From an uncultured Eubacteriales bacterium (GTDB lineage: Bacteria > Bacillota > Clostridia > Oscillospirales > Acutalibacteraceae), in assembly GCA_934456435.1 (NCBI GenBank), contig CAKSHH010000007.1:41636-105635 (forward strand): a stretch of DNA of 64,000 nucleotides, in the 5' to 3' direction. Shown here one piece after another: positions 24,471-32,433 of the stretch (the stretch's first letter is position 1; each line of letters starts with the position of its first letter). Below the pieces are notes generated by a model. It was not told where the DNA came from. It worked only from the letters and a program-made list of their open reading frames with translations, and did not search any database. Position numbers and translations under genes: made by a program.

Positions 24471-25681
24471 AAATCAACCTGCTTTTCCTTTATTCCGAGG
24501 GATTGAAGCAAATCCCAAAACTGCGGCATACTTTTTGAAACCGACTGTGCGTCGTCAATAACGCCGCCCACCTGCGTCAGCAGAACTGCCAGCGACATAA
24601 CTATTCGATGGTCGTTGTGTCCGCAGAGCTTTTCAATCGGTGCGTGCAGTCTCTGCGGCGAAACCGAAATCGTGTTTTCTCCGACCTCCACACTCACGCC
24701 GAGCTTTGCAAGCTCCTGCGCCATCGCCTGTCCGCGGTCGCTTTCCTTTATTCTAAGCCTTGCCGTGTCCGTCAGCACCGCGCCGTTTTTGCAGGCGGCA
24801 AGCGCCATCAGTATCGGTCCGAGATCGGGGCAGTCCTTTATCGAAATTTCCGCCCTGCGCGAAGAAATCTCATCAAAAAGCTCCCGCCATACGCGGTCGC
24901 CCTGAACGCTGTTTTCATTGAGATTCAACAGTTTTACGTCGCCGCCGAGGCAGTTGAGTGCTCCGAAGAACGCCGCTCCCGATTCGTCCGCCTCCACGCT
25001 TACCTCTTCGGGAGACAAACGCTTCTGTCCGCCGGGTACCGCCCATTCGCGCGGCGAGATCCTGTTGACTTCAATTCCGAATTTTTTAAGCGAATCAATC
25101 GTCATTTCAATATACGAAAGGCTTTCCGCCTGTGTCGTCAGCCGTATCAGGCTGTCGCCCTCAAGCGTCGGAAGCGCGAGCATCAGTCCGGTTATGAACT
25201 GACTGCTGATGTTGCCCGGAACCTCGTAAACGCCCGACGTCAGCTTTCCCTGCACGGTTATTTTTTCGCCGTCGCATCGCCAGAGAAATCCGTTTCTTTC
25301 GCAGATATCGCGGTAAACGGTATGGGGTCTTTCAATCAGCCTTTCGGAGCCGTAAAGCTCGGTTTTCACACCGTCCAGGCAAAGCGGCAGCATAAACCGC
25401 AGGGTGCTTCCGCTCTCCCTGCACCGAAGCCGGCGAACACCGCCGTCCGCCATTTTCTCCGTTCCGCTGACGGTAATTGAGCCGCCGTTAATTTCTATCT
25501 CCGCGCCCATCGCCGTCAGGCAGTCCGCCGTCGCTTTGATATCCTCGTTGAGAGAAACATTTTTCACAACGGTCGTCCCGTCGGTCAGCGCGGCATTTAT
25601 CAGCAGACGGTGCGCTATGCTCTTGGAGGACGGCAAAGTCACGCTTCCCGCGGCTCTGCCCTTTTCTACAATCATATCCAT
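24467..25681 (-). CDS. aroA: 3-phosphoshikimate 1-carboxyvinyltransferase (EPSP synthase)
   Basis: A 404-residue enzyme transferring enolpyruvate from PEP to shikimate 3-phosphate. Typical motifs: VTLPSSKSIAHRLLINAAL, the RCRESGSTLRFMLPL stretch (GNAGTxxR region), and a C-terminal RIKESDRGQAMAQEL with HNDHRIVMSLAV. RESGSTLRF in place of GNAGTAMR suggests the class II-like group. The start at 25681 has GGTGAG upstream; ATG at 25675 is an alternative. It follows aroQ with only 4 bases between. Confidence 0.92.
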   Translation of the reverse strand: MDMIVEKGRAAGSVTLPSSKSIAHRLLINAALTDGTTVVKNVSLNEDIKATADCLTAMGAEIEINGGSITVSGTEKMADGGVRRLRCRESGSTLRFMLPLCLDGVKTELYGSERLIERPHTVYRDICERNGFLWRCDGEKITVQGKLTSGVYEVPGNISSQFITGLMLALPTLEGDSLIRLTTQAESLSYIEMTIDSLKKFGIEVNRISPREWAVPGGQKRLSPEEVSVEADESGAAFFGALNCLGGDVKLLNLNENSVQGDRVWRELFDEISSRRAEISIKDCPDLGPILMALAACKNGAVLTDTARLRIKESDRGQAMAQELAKLGVSVEVGENTISVSPQRLHAPIEKLCGHNDHRIVMSLAVLLTQVGGVIDDAQSVSKSMPQFWDLLQSLGIKEKQVDL

Positions 25682-25685
25682 AAGC

Positions 25686-26117
25686 TCACCGTTTTTCACT
25701 AAGCAGAATATCTATCGCTTCGCAGTAGCCGTCCGTTCCGTGACCCTTTACACAGGCAACACAGCACGGTCTCACATAGCTTATCCGGCGGAAATCCTCG
25801 CGCGAATCAACGTCTGAGATGTGAACCTCCACGGTCGGTATTCCGACAGCCTTAAGCGCATCGGGTATTGCGACACTCGTGTGAGTGTATGCCGCAGGGT
25901 TCATAACGATTCCGTCCGTCTTTCCGTAAGCCTCCTGGATCCTGTCAACGATCGCGCCCTCGTGATTCGACTGGAAAAATTCGACCTCGACGCCCTTTTC
26001 TTTCGCGTATTTTTCTATCTTTTCAAGAAGATCCTTATAGGTTTCCCTGCCGTAAATCGCAGGCTCTCTTATTCCGAGGAAATTTATATTCGGTCCGTTA
26101 ATCACTAAAATCTTCAT
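25686..26117 (-). CDS. aroQ: Type II 3-dehydroquinate dehydratase
   Basis: A 143-residue protein of normal AroQ length. Motifs: ILVINGPNINFLGIREPAIYG with the catalytic tyrosine in the flexible loop, FFQSNHEGAIVDRIQEA, MNPAAYTHTSVAIPDAL and VEVHISDVDSREDFR. It removes water from 3-dehydroquinate. One local curiosity is INFLGIRE where most have LNLLGxRE. It overlaps the aroEK stop by 4 bases. Confidence 0.93.
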   Translation of the reverse strand: MKILVINGPNINFLGIREPAIYGRETYKDLLEKIEKYAKEKGVEVEFFQSNHEGAIVDRIQEAYGKTDGIVMNPAAYTHTSVAIPDALKAVGIPTVEVHISDVDSREDFRRISYVRPCCVACVKGHGTDGYCEAIDILLSEKR

Positions 26118-27370
26118 GCTTTTTCCTTTCCGCCGAAGGCATCAAATTCTTTCATAACCTCGTCGGCAACGGTCTCAACGTCGTTGTTTGATTCAACCCT
26201 TATGTCCGCCGCGGCACAGTATATCGGATATCTTTCGCGGTATCTCTTTTCTATCGCGTCCCTGCTGTTTCCGAGAGGCCTGTCGGCAGTCGGCACGATC
26301 CTTTCAATGTCACGGTCAAGGAATACGACCAAACCGTTCTGTCCGAGCGCATTGACGTTTTCCTCACGAAGCACCGCTCCGCCGCCCGTGGCAATCACAA
26401 TGCCGTTTTTCTCGCCGAGCTTCCTGACGATCTCGCTTTCGGCATCGCGGAAAGCCGCTTCACCGTGCTCGGCAAAGAAATCGGAAATTGCGCCGTTTTC
26501 TTTCACAAACTCGTCGTCCGTGTCGTAAAATTCTCTGCCTGTTTTCTCGGCAATCAGTCTGCCGATTGAGGACTTGCCGCTTCCCGGCATACCTGTCAGC
26601 ACAAGGTTCAGCTTGCTTTTGTATATCTCTGAATACACCCTGTCCGTCTTTTGCGTCATTGTGTCGTCGCCGAAGAAGTATTCCGCCGCCTTTGCCGCCT
26701 GCGCGACAAGCATATACAGTCCGTTGACGGCTTTCACTCCGCACTTTCTCGTCCGCCGCACAAGCTCGGTCGTCAGCGGATTGTAGACTGCGTCCGCCGC
26801 ACCTCCGAGGTTCGGGAATCTTTCGGGTTCTATCGGCGAATGTCCGTTTTTTGGGAACATTCCGACGGGTGTTGTGTTTATTACCGCTTCGACGAGGTCA
26901 CTCATACCGTACATTTCGTCATACGATATTTCGCCGTCTTTCGGTGTTCGGGAAACAACGTACACCTTTTCGGCTCCCTGCGAAGCGGCAACGGCTCTTG
27001 CGGTTTTCGACGTGCCGCCCGTTCCGAGGACAAAAACATTTTTTCCTTTCAGCTCGATTCCGCCGCGCTTCAGCAGCTCGGTCATACCATAAAAATCGGT
27101 GTTATAGCCGGTCAGAAAACCGTTTTCGTTGACTATCGTGTTGACCGCGCCGATGCTCTTTGCCGAGCCGTCAACTCTGTCAAGATACGGAATAACCGCC
27201 TGCTTGTAAGGAATCGTGACGTTTATTCCCTTGAAATTCTTTTCTTTCATAAATGTGTCAAGCTCGTTTTCCTCCAGCTCGACAAGTCTGTATTCGTAGT
27301 CGCCGAGCTTCGCGTGAATCACAGCGGAAAAGCTGTGTCCGAGCTTTTTGCCGATGCAGCCGTATTGCAT
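26114..27370 (-). CDS. aroEK: Shikimate dehydrogenase-shikimate kinase fusion
   Basis: A 418-residue two-domain enzyme. Residues 1 to ~250 are AroE: GKKLGHSFSAVIH, catalytic K56 in NVTIPYKQAV, D92 in YNTDFYG, NADP-binding LGTGGTSKTARAV and YNPLTTELVRRTRKCG. From ~253 comes AroK: P-loop GMPGSGKS at 260-267, then FYDTDDEFV, FRDAESEIV and IATGGGAV. The fusion performs two steps (3-dehydroshikimate to shikimate 3-phosphate) in one chain. Both domains keep their key residues. It sits 4 bases after aroC. Confidence 0.92.
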   Translation of the reverse strand: MQYGCIGKKLGHSFSAVIHAKLGDYEYRLVELEENELDTFMKEKNFKGINVTIPYKQAVIPYLDRVDGSAKSIGAVNTIVNENGFLTGYNTDFYGMTELLKRGGIELKGKNVFVLGTGGTSKTARAVAASQGAEKVYVVSRTPKDGEISYDEMYGMSDLVEAVINTTPVGMFPKNGHSPIEPERFPNLGGAADAVYNPLTTELVRRTRKCGVKAVNGLYMLVAQAAKAAEYFFGDDTMTQKTDRVYSEIYKSKLNLVLTGMPGSGKSSIGRLIAEKTGREFYDTDDEFVKENGAISDFFAEHGEAAFRDAESEIVRKLGEKNGIVIATGGGAVLREENVNALGQNGLVVFLDRDIERIVPTADRPLGNSRDAIEKRYRERYPIYCAAADIRVESNNDVETVADEVMKEFDAFGGKEKA

Positions 27371-27374
27371 AGAA

Positions 27375-28463
27375 TCACCTCGCCAACCAATCGGTACCGT
27401 ATCTCACCGTCAACATATCGGCAAGCGTCAGCGCCGTAACAGCGTCAACAACCGCTCTTGCGCGGTGAACAATGCACGGGTCATGTCTGCCCTTTATCGC
27501 AATTTGCGTGTTTTGGTTGTTCAGGAAATCAACCGTATTCTGCTCCTTTGAAATGGAGGGGGTCGGCTTCACGGCACATCTGAAAACGATCGGCTGTCCG
27601 TTTGTGATTCCGCCGCCGATACCGCCGTTATGGTTTGTGGTCGTTACCGACTTTCCGCCGCTGCCTATCCTGTAAGCGTCATTCGCCTCGCTGCCCCTCA
27701 TATCGGCAAGAGCGAATCCGTCGCCGAACTCAACGCCCTTGACCGCAGGAACCGAAAACAGCGCGTGCGAAAGCATACTTTCAACCGTGTCGAACCACGG
27801 CTCGCCGACGCCAGACGGCATACCGACAACCGTTGTCTCAAGTATTCCTCCGACGCTGTCGCCGTCCTCTCTCGCCCTGAGTATTGCCGCCTTCATCGGC
27901 TCCTCAAGGCTTTCATCTACCAACGGGAACTCCGCATTTTCAAGCCTTGCCGCATCTTCGGCGCTCATTTTTTTGTCGTCAATATTTGCCAGACGGCTGA
28001 TGTGCGTGCCGATTACAATGCCCTGCTTTTTCAGCGCGTTCTGAACGATTGCGCCTGCCGCCACAAGAGCCGCGGTTATCCTGCCGCTGAAGTGACCGCC
28101 GCCGCGCGCGTCCTCAAATCCGTGATACTTGCAGAAAGCGGGATAGTCGGCGTGCCCGGGTCTCGCTTTGCCAGCCAGCTCGCTATAATCGGAGCTGTGG
28201 GTGTCTGCGTTTTTTATCAACAGGCAAATCGGTGTTCCCGTAGTGTGTCCGTTGTATACGCCGCTTTCAAAAATCACGTTGTCACTTTCGCTTCTTGCCG
28301 TCGAGATTTTTCCGCTCGGTCTGCGAAGCGCAAGCTTTTTGTCAATATAATCCGTATCAATTTCAATTCCGGGTGCAATTCCGTCAATTACCGCTCCGAT
28401 CGCGGCACCGTGACTTTCGCCGAAGAGCGTCACGCTCAGCGCATTTCCGAAAGTATTTTTCAT
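27375..28463 (-). CDS. aroC: Chorismate synthase
   Basis: A 362-residue FMN-dependent enzyme forming chorismate from EPSP. Signatures: FGNALSVTLFGESHGAAIGAVIDGIAPG, the SGKISTARSESD segment, GRPGHADYPAFCKY with EDARGGGHFSGRIT, and SVTTTNHNGGIGGGITNG. The start at 28463 is chosen because it overlaps the aroB stop (ATGA) and matches the family N-terminus. A ribosome site GGGAGG lies rather far (about 15 bases), consistent with coupling to aroB. Confidence 0.93.
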   Translation of the reverse strand: MKNTFGNALSVTLFGESHGAAIGAVIDGIAPGIEIDTDYIDKKLALRRPSGKISTARSESDNVIFESGVYNGHTTGTPICLLIKNADTHSSDYSELAGKARPGHADYPAFCKYHGFEDARGGGHFSGRITAALVAAGAIVQNALKKQGIVIGTHISRLANIDDKKMSAEDAARLENAEFPLVDESLEEPMKAAILRAREDGDSVGGILETTVVGMPSGVGEPWFDTVESMLSHALFSVPAVKGVEFGDGFALADMRGSEANDAYRIGSGGKSVTTTNHNGGIGGGITNGQPIVFRCAVKPTPSISKEQNTVDFLNNQNTQIAIKGRHDPCIVHRARAVVDAVTALTLADMLTVRYGTDWLAR

Positions 28464-29482
28464 GACAGCGTCAGCACCTCCCTGCATCTCTGTGTTATCT
28501 CGTCAACGGTCATTTTTTCGGTCTTGTACGAGCCTATCTCGTCGACCGTTATAACCGTTATCGCTCCGTTTTTAGCCTTCTTGTCGTGGAGCATGGCTTC
28601 CTTAAGCTCGTTTTCGTCGCCTCTCCACGCCGTCGGTATGTCCATTCGGTGAAGAATGTGTCTCAGGCGTCTTGCCGTTTCGGGACTGCTCATACACAGC
28701 ATTCCGATGCCGACACATTCGCCGTGGAAGAGCGGATAGTCGTTGTTTTCCTCTATGCTCTCAATCGCATGACCGACCGTGTGTCCGAAATTGAGCACCT
28801 TACGCAGTCCGTTTTCCTTTTCGTCCTGCTCAACGACCGATTTCTTTATTTTCAGCGCTTCAATGATTATTTTGTCGATATTCTCGGAACCGTTTTCTTC
28901 AACCTCTTCAAACATCTCTTTGTTGAACGTTGCAAACATTTTGACCGCTTCCGCCATTCCGCAGGCGAACTGCCTTTGCGACAGCGTTTTCAGCACATCG
29001 GGGTCTATCAGCACGGCTTTCGGCTGGTAAAATGCACCGACAATGTTTTTATAACCCTTGAAATCAACGGCAACCTTGCCGCCGATCGACGAATCTATCT
29101 GGGAAAGAAGAGTTGTCGGAACGTTATAAAAATCAACGCCCCTCATATATGTCGAAGCAACGAAGCCTGCAAGGTCTCCCATAACTCCGCCGCCGACTGC
29201 AACCACGCAGTCATTGCGGTCAAATCCGTTCTCCACCATCGTTTCGAGCAGCTCCATATACGTTCTCATACATTTGTTGTGCTCGCCCTGAGGCAGGGTA
29301 ACTATGTGAGGTTCGCCGCAGAACGAAGCAACCTTTTTTGAATACTCCTCAGGCACTCCGTCGTCGGTGACTATCAACACTTTTCTTTCGAGCTTCATAA
29401 GCTCGCCTGCTTTTTCAAGTGCGCCGCGCTCAACGGTAATTCTGTATCCGTCGGCACCCAGCTCCATATATAATTCACTCAT
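28460..29482 (-). CDS. aroB: 3-dehydroquinate synthase
   Basis: A 340-residue NAD- and metal-dependent enzyme cyclising DAHP to 3-dehydroquinate. Motifs: VLIVTDDGVPEEYSKKV, LPQGEHNK, VAVGGGVMGDLAGFVASTYMRGV, IDSSIGGKVAVDFKGYKNIVGAFYQP and the metal-binding LNFGHTVGHAIE with a later FHGECVGIG. The start at 29482 has AAAGGAG 10 bases upstream; an upstream in-frame extension lacks one. It lies 16 bases after pheA. Confidence 0.93.
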   Translation of the reverse strand: MSELYMELGADGYRITVERGALEKAGELMKLERKVLIVTDDGVPEEYSKKVASFCGEPHIVTLPQGEHNKCMRTYMELLETMVENGFDRNDCVVAVGGGVMGDLAGFVASTYMRGVDFYNVPTTLLSQIDSSIGGKVAVDFKGYKNIVGAFYQPKAVLIDPDVLKTLSQRQFACGMAEAVKMFATFNKEMFEEVEENGSENIDKIIIEALKIKKSVVEQDEKENGLRKVLNFGHTVGHAIESIEENNDYPLFHGECVGIGMLCMSSPETARRLRHILHRMDIPTAWRGDENELKEAMLHDKKAKNGAITVITVDEIGSYKTEKMTVDEITQRCREVLTLS

Positions 29483-29498
29483 TGTCCGCACACTCCTT

Positions 29499-30587
29499 TC
29501 AGTTAAGCACCTTTTCGTCAACAAAGCTTCCGAGTATTTTTACATTCTCGCAAAGCTCTTTCAGCTCTTTTATCATTTTCTGTCCGCTCGGTGAGCCTAT
29601 GTTTCCCTCGCCCTCTGCGTAGAAGTAATATTCCCAGTTTTCGTTTCCCGTCGGGCGACTCTTCAGACTCCTCAGGTTAAATTTGTTTTCTCCAATGACG
29701 GAAATCGCTCCGCCGAGAGAGCCCGGCTCGTTCTTTGTCGTGAACATAAGCAAGAAATGTCCGTCGCTCGGCGACACAATGCACTCGGCTCTTGTAAAAA
29801 CGGCGAATCTGGTCGTGTTGTTCTTGTTTTCGTTTATATCCTCCTGCAGGATTTTCAATCCGTAGAGCGCCGCCGCGTCCTTGGAAGCGACAACGGCAAT
29901 GTCATTTCTGTCTCCCTCGGCAACAGACTTCGCCGCCACGGCGGTATTCACAGCCTGCGTCAGCTTCCAGCCGTGACGAGTGAGATACGGCATACATTGA
30001 GTCAATGCCTGCGAATGGCTGCAGACCTCCTTTATGTCCTCGATATCCGCTCCCGGCTTTGCCAAAAGGCTTTGACCCAGCGGCATATCGAAAATTCCCG
30101 AAACGGAAAGGTTGCCGCGGAACGCAAGGTCGATCACGCGGTCAACATCACCGGCATAGCTGTTCTCAATCGGCAGAACCGCACAGTCGCAGATCCCGTC
30201 CTCAACGGCTTTGTAGGCGCTGTCGAAATCCGGGCAGGACATCGTTTCGCCGCATTTGAAGATTCGGCAGGCGGCAATGTGGGCGAACGCACCTTCAACG
30301 CCGCTGTATGCGATCTTCATTCCCTCAAGTATCCGCTTCTGATACTGCTTGGAAACATCCATAATGTTCTGTATAAACTCTTCATAGTAGGGACGAAATT
30401 CAAATGAAACAAAGTCTGCATTTCTTGCCGTGAGCTGAGCCTCGCGCTTTTTGTCCTCGATCGGCATAGCGTTCTCGCGCTTATACTCGGCAACGGCTTC
30501 GGCGGCTTTCATTCTCTTTTCAAAGAGATCAGCCATCTCGGCGTCAATGGTTTCGATTGTTTTTCTTGCGTTTTCAAGACTGTTCAT
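29499..30587 (-). CDS. pheA: Bifunctional chorismate mutase/prephenate dehydratase
   Basis: A 362-residue three-part protein. Residues 1-90 are an AroQ-class chorismate mutase (ARKTIETIDAEMADLFEKRMKAAEAVAEYK). About 94-275 is prephenate dehydratase (IAYSGVEGAFAH, VLPIENSYAGDVDRVIDL, and NNTTRFAVFTR). The last ~80 residues are an ACT regulatory domain with PGSLGGAISV and KSRP, the counterparts of GALV and ESRP that bind phenylalanine. It makes phenylpyruvate. The start at 30587 follows GAGGGA. It is the first enzyme gene behind the leader attenuator. Confidence 0.9.
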   Translation of the reverse strand: MNSLENARKTIETIDAEMADLFEKRMKAAEAVAEYKRENAMPIEDKKREAQLTARNADFVSFEFRPYYEEFIQNIMDVSKQYQKRILEGMKIAYSGVEGAFAHIAACRIFKCGETMSCPDFDSAYKAVEDGICDCAVLPIENSYAGDVDRVIDLAFRGNLSVSGIFDMPLGQSLLAKPGADIEDIKEVCSHSQALTQCMPYLTRHGWKLTQAVNTAVAAKSVAEGDRNDIAVVASKDAAALYGLKILQEDINENKNNTTRFAVFTRAECIVSPSDGHFLLMFTTKNEPGSLGGAISVIGENKFNLRSLKSRPTGNENWEYYFYAEGEGNIGSPSGQKMIKELKELCENVKILGSFVDEKVLN

Positions 30588-30625
30588 TGAATATCCCTCA
30601 TTTGCTAAATAATGACAATAAAAAA

Positions 30626-30662
30626 TCCGCATAGCTTATTCTCAACGAATCTTCTATGCGGA
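30626..30662 (-). terminator. Attenuator terminator in the aromatic operon leader
   Basis: On the minus strand TCCGCATAG (30662-30654), a 19-base loop, CTATGCGGA (30634-30626), then a T-rich tract. It lies between the leader peptide stop and pheA, so it would stop transcripts before the operon. The segment TGCGG inside the leader peptide (30738-30734) can pair with CCGCA of its first arm, a possible alternative fold. Confidence 0.78.
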
Positions 30663-30705
30663 ATCTCTACACTTTATTTTTCGGCAACGGCGAAAAGCCA
30701 TCATT

Positions 30706-30783
30706 TTAGCCGATTTTTGCAAAGGCAGAAAGGCCGCAGTGATGGTAGTAATAAAATCGATTGTATATTTTATTGTTCAACAT
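30706..30783 (-). CDS. Leader peptide of the aromatic operon (attenuation)
   Basis: A 25-codon reading frame: ATG at 30783, stop TAA at 30706-30708, with the ribosome site TTGGAGG a few bases upstream. Residues 10-15 are FYYYHH, and another Phe is at 21. One Phe then three consecutive Tyr codons ahead of a terminator is the pattern of amino-acid-controlled leader peptides such as E. coli pheL. When charged tRNA-Tyr or tRNA-Phe is scarce, a stalled ribosome should favour read-through into pheA-aroB-aroC-aroEK-aroQ-aroA-tyrA-aroF. No T-box motif (TGGnACCGCG) is present. Translation is not proven. Confidence 0.75.
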   Translation of the reverse strand: MLNNKIYNRFYYYHHCGLSAFAKIG

Positions 30784-30814
30784 CGAGCTTCCTCCAACCT
30801 TTAAAATTTTCTAT

Positions 30815-30843
30815 ATTATAGCCCCGTCAAGGGGATTTGTCAA
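30815..30843 (-). promoter_or_regulatory. Promoter of the aromatic operon, with palindrome in the spacer
   Basis: On the minus strand: -35 TTGACA (30838-30843), exactly 17 bases, -10 TATAAT (30815-30820). The spacer contains CCCC-TTGAC-GGGG, an inverted repeat that could be a repressor site. Confidence 0.8.
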
Positions 30844-30893
30844 TAGAAAATCTTACTTTTTTTCATAATTTCTCTATTAACATTCTCATTCTA

Positions 30894-30922
30894 TTGACAC
30901 TCTGCTGTTTAAATGATATAAT
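30894..30922 (+). promoter_or_regulatory. Promoter of brnQ
   Basis: -35 TTGACA (30894-30899), 17 bases, -10 TATAAT (30917-30922). A leader of about 110 bases follows. It contains small hairpins (GTAC-AGTTTT-GTAC, and GGGC/GCCC around a T run) but no T-box or riboswitch that I recognise. Confidence 0.75.
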
Positions 30923-31040
30923 CATCTATTGAAGGGTTATTTACGGGTATTTTGTACAGTTTTGTACTCGTCTCAAAGAGATTTGGGGCGGGCTTTTTTA
31001 TGCCCTCATGCAGATTTCAAAAGTTAAAGGATGGGATCAA

Positions 31041-32366
31041 ATGAAACTAACAAAAAGAAAAATGACATTGATAAGCTTCATGCTGTTTTCACTCTTTTTC
31101 GGAGCCGGAAACCTTATCTTTCCACCGTTTCTCGGTCAAAATGCGGGTGATCATTCGGTCTCGGCTATGGTCGGCTTCCTCGCCACGGCGGTAATTCTCC
31201 CCGTGCTGGGCGTTATCGTTGTCGCCGAATTCAACGGACTTGACCGCCTGGCACAAAAGGTCGGCAAGCGATTTTCAATTATCTTCACTGTTTTGATTTA
31301 TCTCTCAATCGGCCCGGGACTCGGCATTCCGAGAGCCGCTTCCGTCCCGTTTGAAATGGCGGTTGCACCCTATCTCCCCGAGGGACACTCCGTGAAGCTT
31401 TGGATGATCGTTTATTCGCTCGTTTTTTTCCTTGTCGCTCTTTGGCTTTGTATGACGCCCGGCAAGCTCGTCAGCAGAATCGGCAATGTGCTGACCCCGA
31501 GCCTGCTGATTCTTATCGTTTTCCTTTTTATAAGCTTTTTATTCAAGGGTGAGGTCAACATCGCCCCGGCTCAGGAAGCCTACCGAAACGGTGCATTTTT
31601 TAAGGGCTTCTCGGAGGGTTATCAGACGATGGACACCATCGCCGCCCTTAATTTTGGTCTTGTCATTGCAACCACGCTCGGCACATTCGGGCTTAAAGAG
31701 AAAAAGGATTTGGTTCGTCACACTGTTTTTGCAGGAGTAATCGCAGGCTCAATCCTTGCTGCGGTTTACATCATGCTCACCTACATGGGTGCAGCAAGCT
31801 CCGGCGTTTATCCTATTCAGGAAAACGGCGCATGGACGCTTCGCTGTATCGTATATCAGCTTTTCGGTGCACCGGGAGCAATTCTTCTCGCAGCTATTTT
31901 CACGCTTGCGTGTCTTACAACCTGCGTAGGTCTTATCAATTCCATTTCGCAGTTTTTCTCGGTGATCTTCAAAAAAATAAGCTATCGCAAATGGGTGTGT
32001 ATCATAATAGCTTTCTCGTTTTTAGTATGCAACCTCGGACTGACGGCAATCCTCGGCATTTCGATTCCGATTCTTAATGCAATCTATCCCATGGCAATCG
32101 TTCTTATTATCCTCGGACTCAGCGACAAGCTGTGGAAAAATAACCGTTATGTTTATCCGCTCGTAATCGGTGCCACCGGCGTTGTCAGCGTCATTTATGC
32201 CTGTGACGAGGTCGGACTTTCACTCGGCTTTATAACAACGCTTTGCCAAAAGCTTCCGCTCTATTCAATGGGCTTCTGCTGGGTCAGCGTGGCATTGGTA
32301 ATGCTTATCATAAGCCTTGCAATCGGATTCATAAGAAGCAAGAAGAAGCCAACAAAAAAGGCATAA
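31041..32366 (+). CDS. brnQ: Branched-chain amino acid transporter (LIVCS family)
   Basis: A 441-residue carrier with about 12 membrane helices. It has the family start SFMLFSLFFGAGNLIFPPFLGQNAG and IGPGLGIPRAASVPFEMAV in the third helix region, both highly typical of BrnQ. It imports Leu, Ile and Val with Na+ or H+. The start at 31041 follows AAAGGA/GGATGGGA; the frame is open upstream but without a better site. It is monocistronic, divergent from the aromatic operon and closed by a terminator. Confidence 0.9.
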   Translation: MKLTKRKMTLISFMLFSLFFGAGNLIFPPFLGQNAGDHSVSAMVGFLATAVILPVLGVIVVAEFNGLDRLAQKVGKRFSIIFTVLIYLSIGPGLGIPRAASVPFEMAVAPYLPEGHSVKLWMIVYSLVFFLVALWLCMTPGKLVSRIGNVLTPSLLILIVFLFISFLFKGEVNIAPAQEAYRNGAFFKGFSEGYQTMDTIAALNFGLVIATTLGTFGLKEKKDLVRHTVFAGVIAGSILAAVYIMLTYMGAASSGVYPIQENGAWTLRCIVYQLFGAPGAILLAAIFTLACLTTCVGLINSISQFFSVIFKKISYRKWVCIIIAFSFLVCNLGLTAILGISIPILNAIYPMAIVLIILGLSDKLWKNNRYVYPLVIGATGVVSVIYACDEVGLSLGFITTLCQKLPLYSMGFCWVSVALVMLIISLAIGFIRSKKKPTKKA

Positions 32367-32378
32367 TAAATACAAACA

Positions 32379-32414
32379 AAATCGCTGTCTCGGCAAAAAC
32401 CTTGACAGCGATTT
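32379..32414. terminator. Bidirectional terminator between brnQ and the SCP2/transketolase operon
   Basis: AAATCGCTGTC (32379-32389) pairs with GACAGCGATTT (32404-32414), with A/T-rich flanks on both sides. Confidence 0.82.
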
Positions 32415-32433
32415 ATTATTGTTAAGTTATCTT

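Noticed and set aside
30588..30783. T-box riboswitch in front of the aromatic operon
   Set aside because: The TGGnACCGCG antiterminator motif and specifier loop are absent; the leader peptide plus terminator explains the region better.
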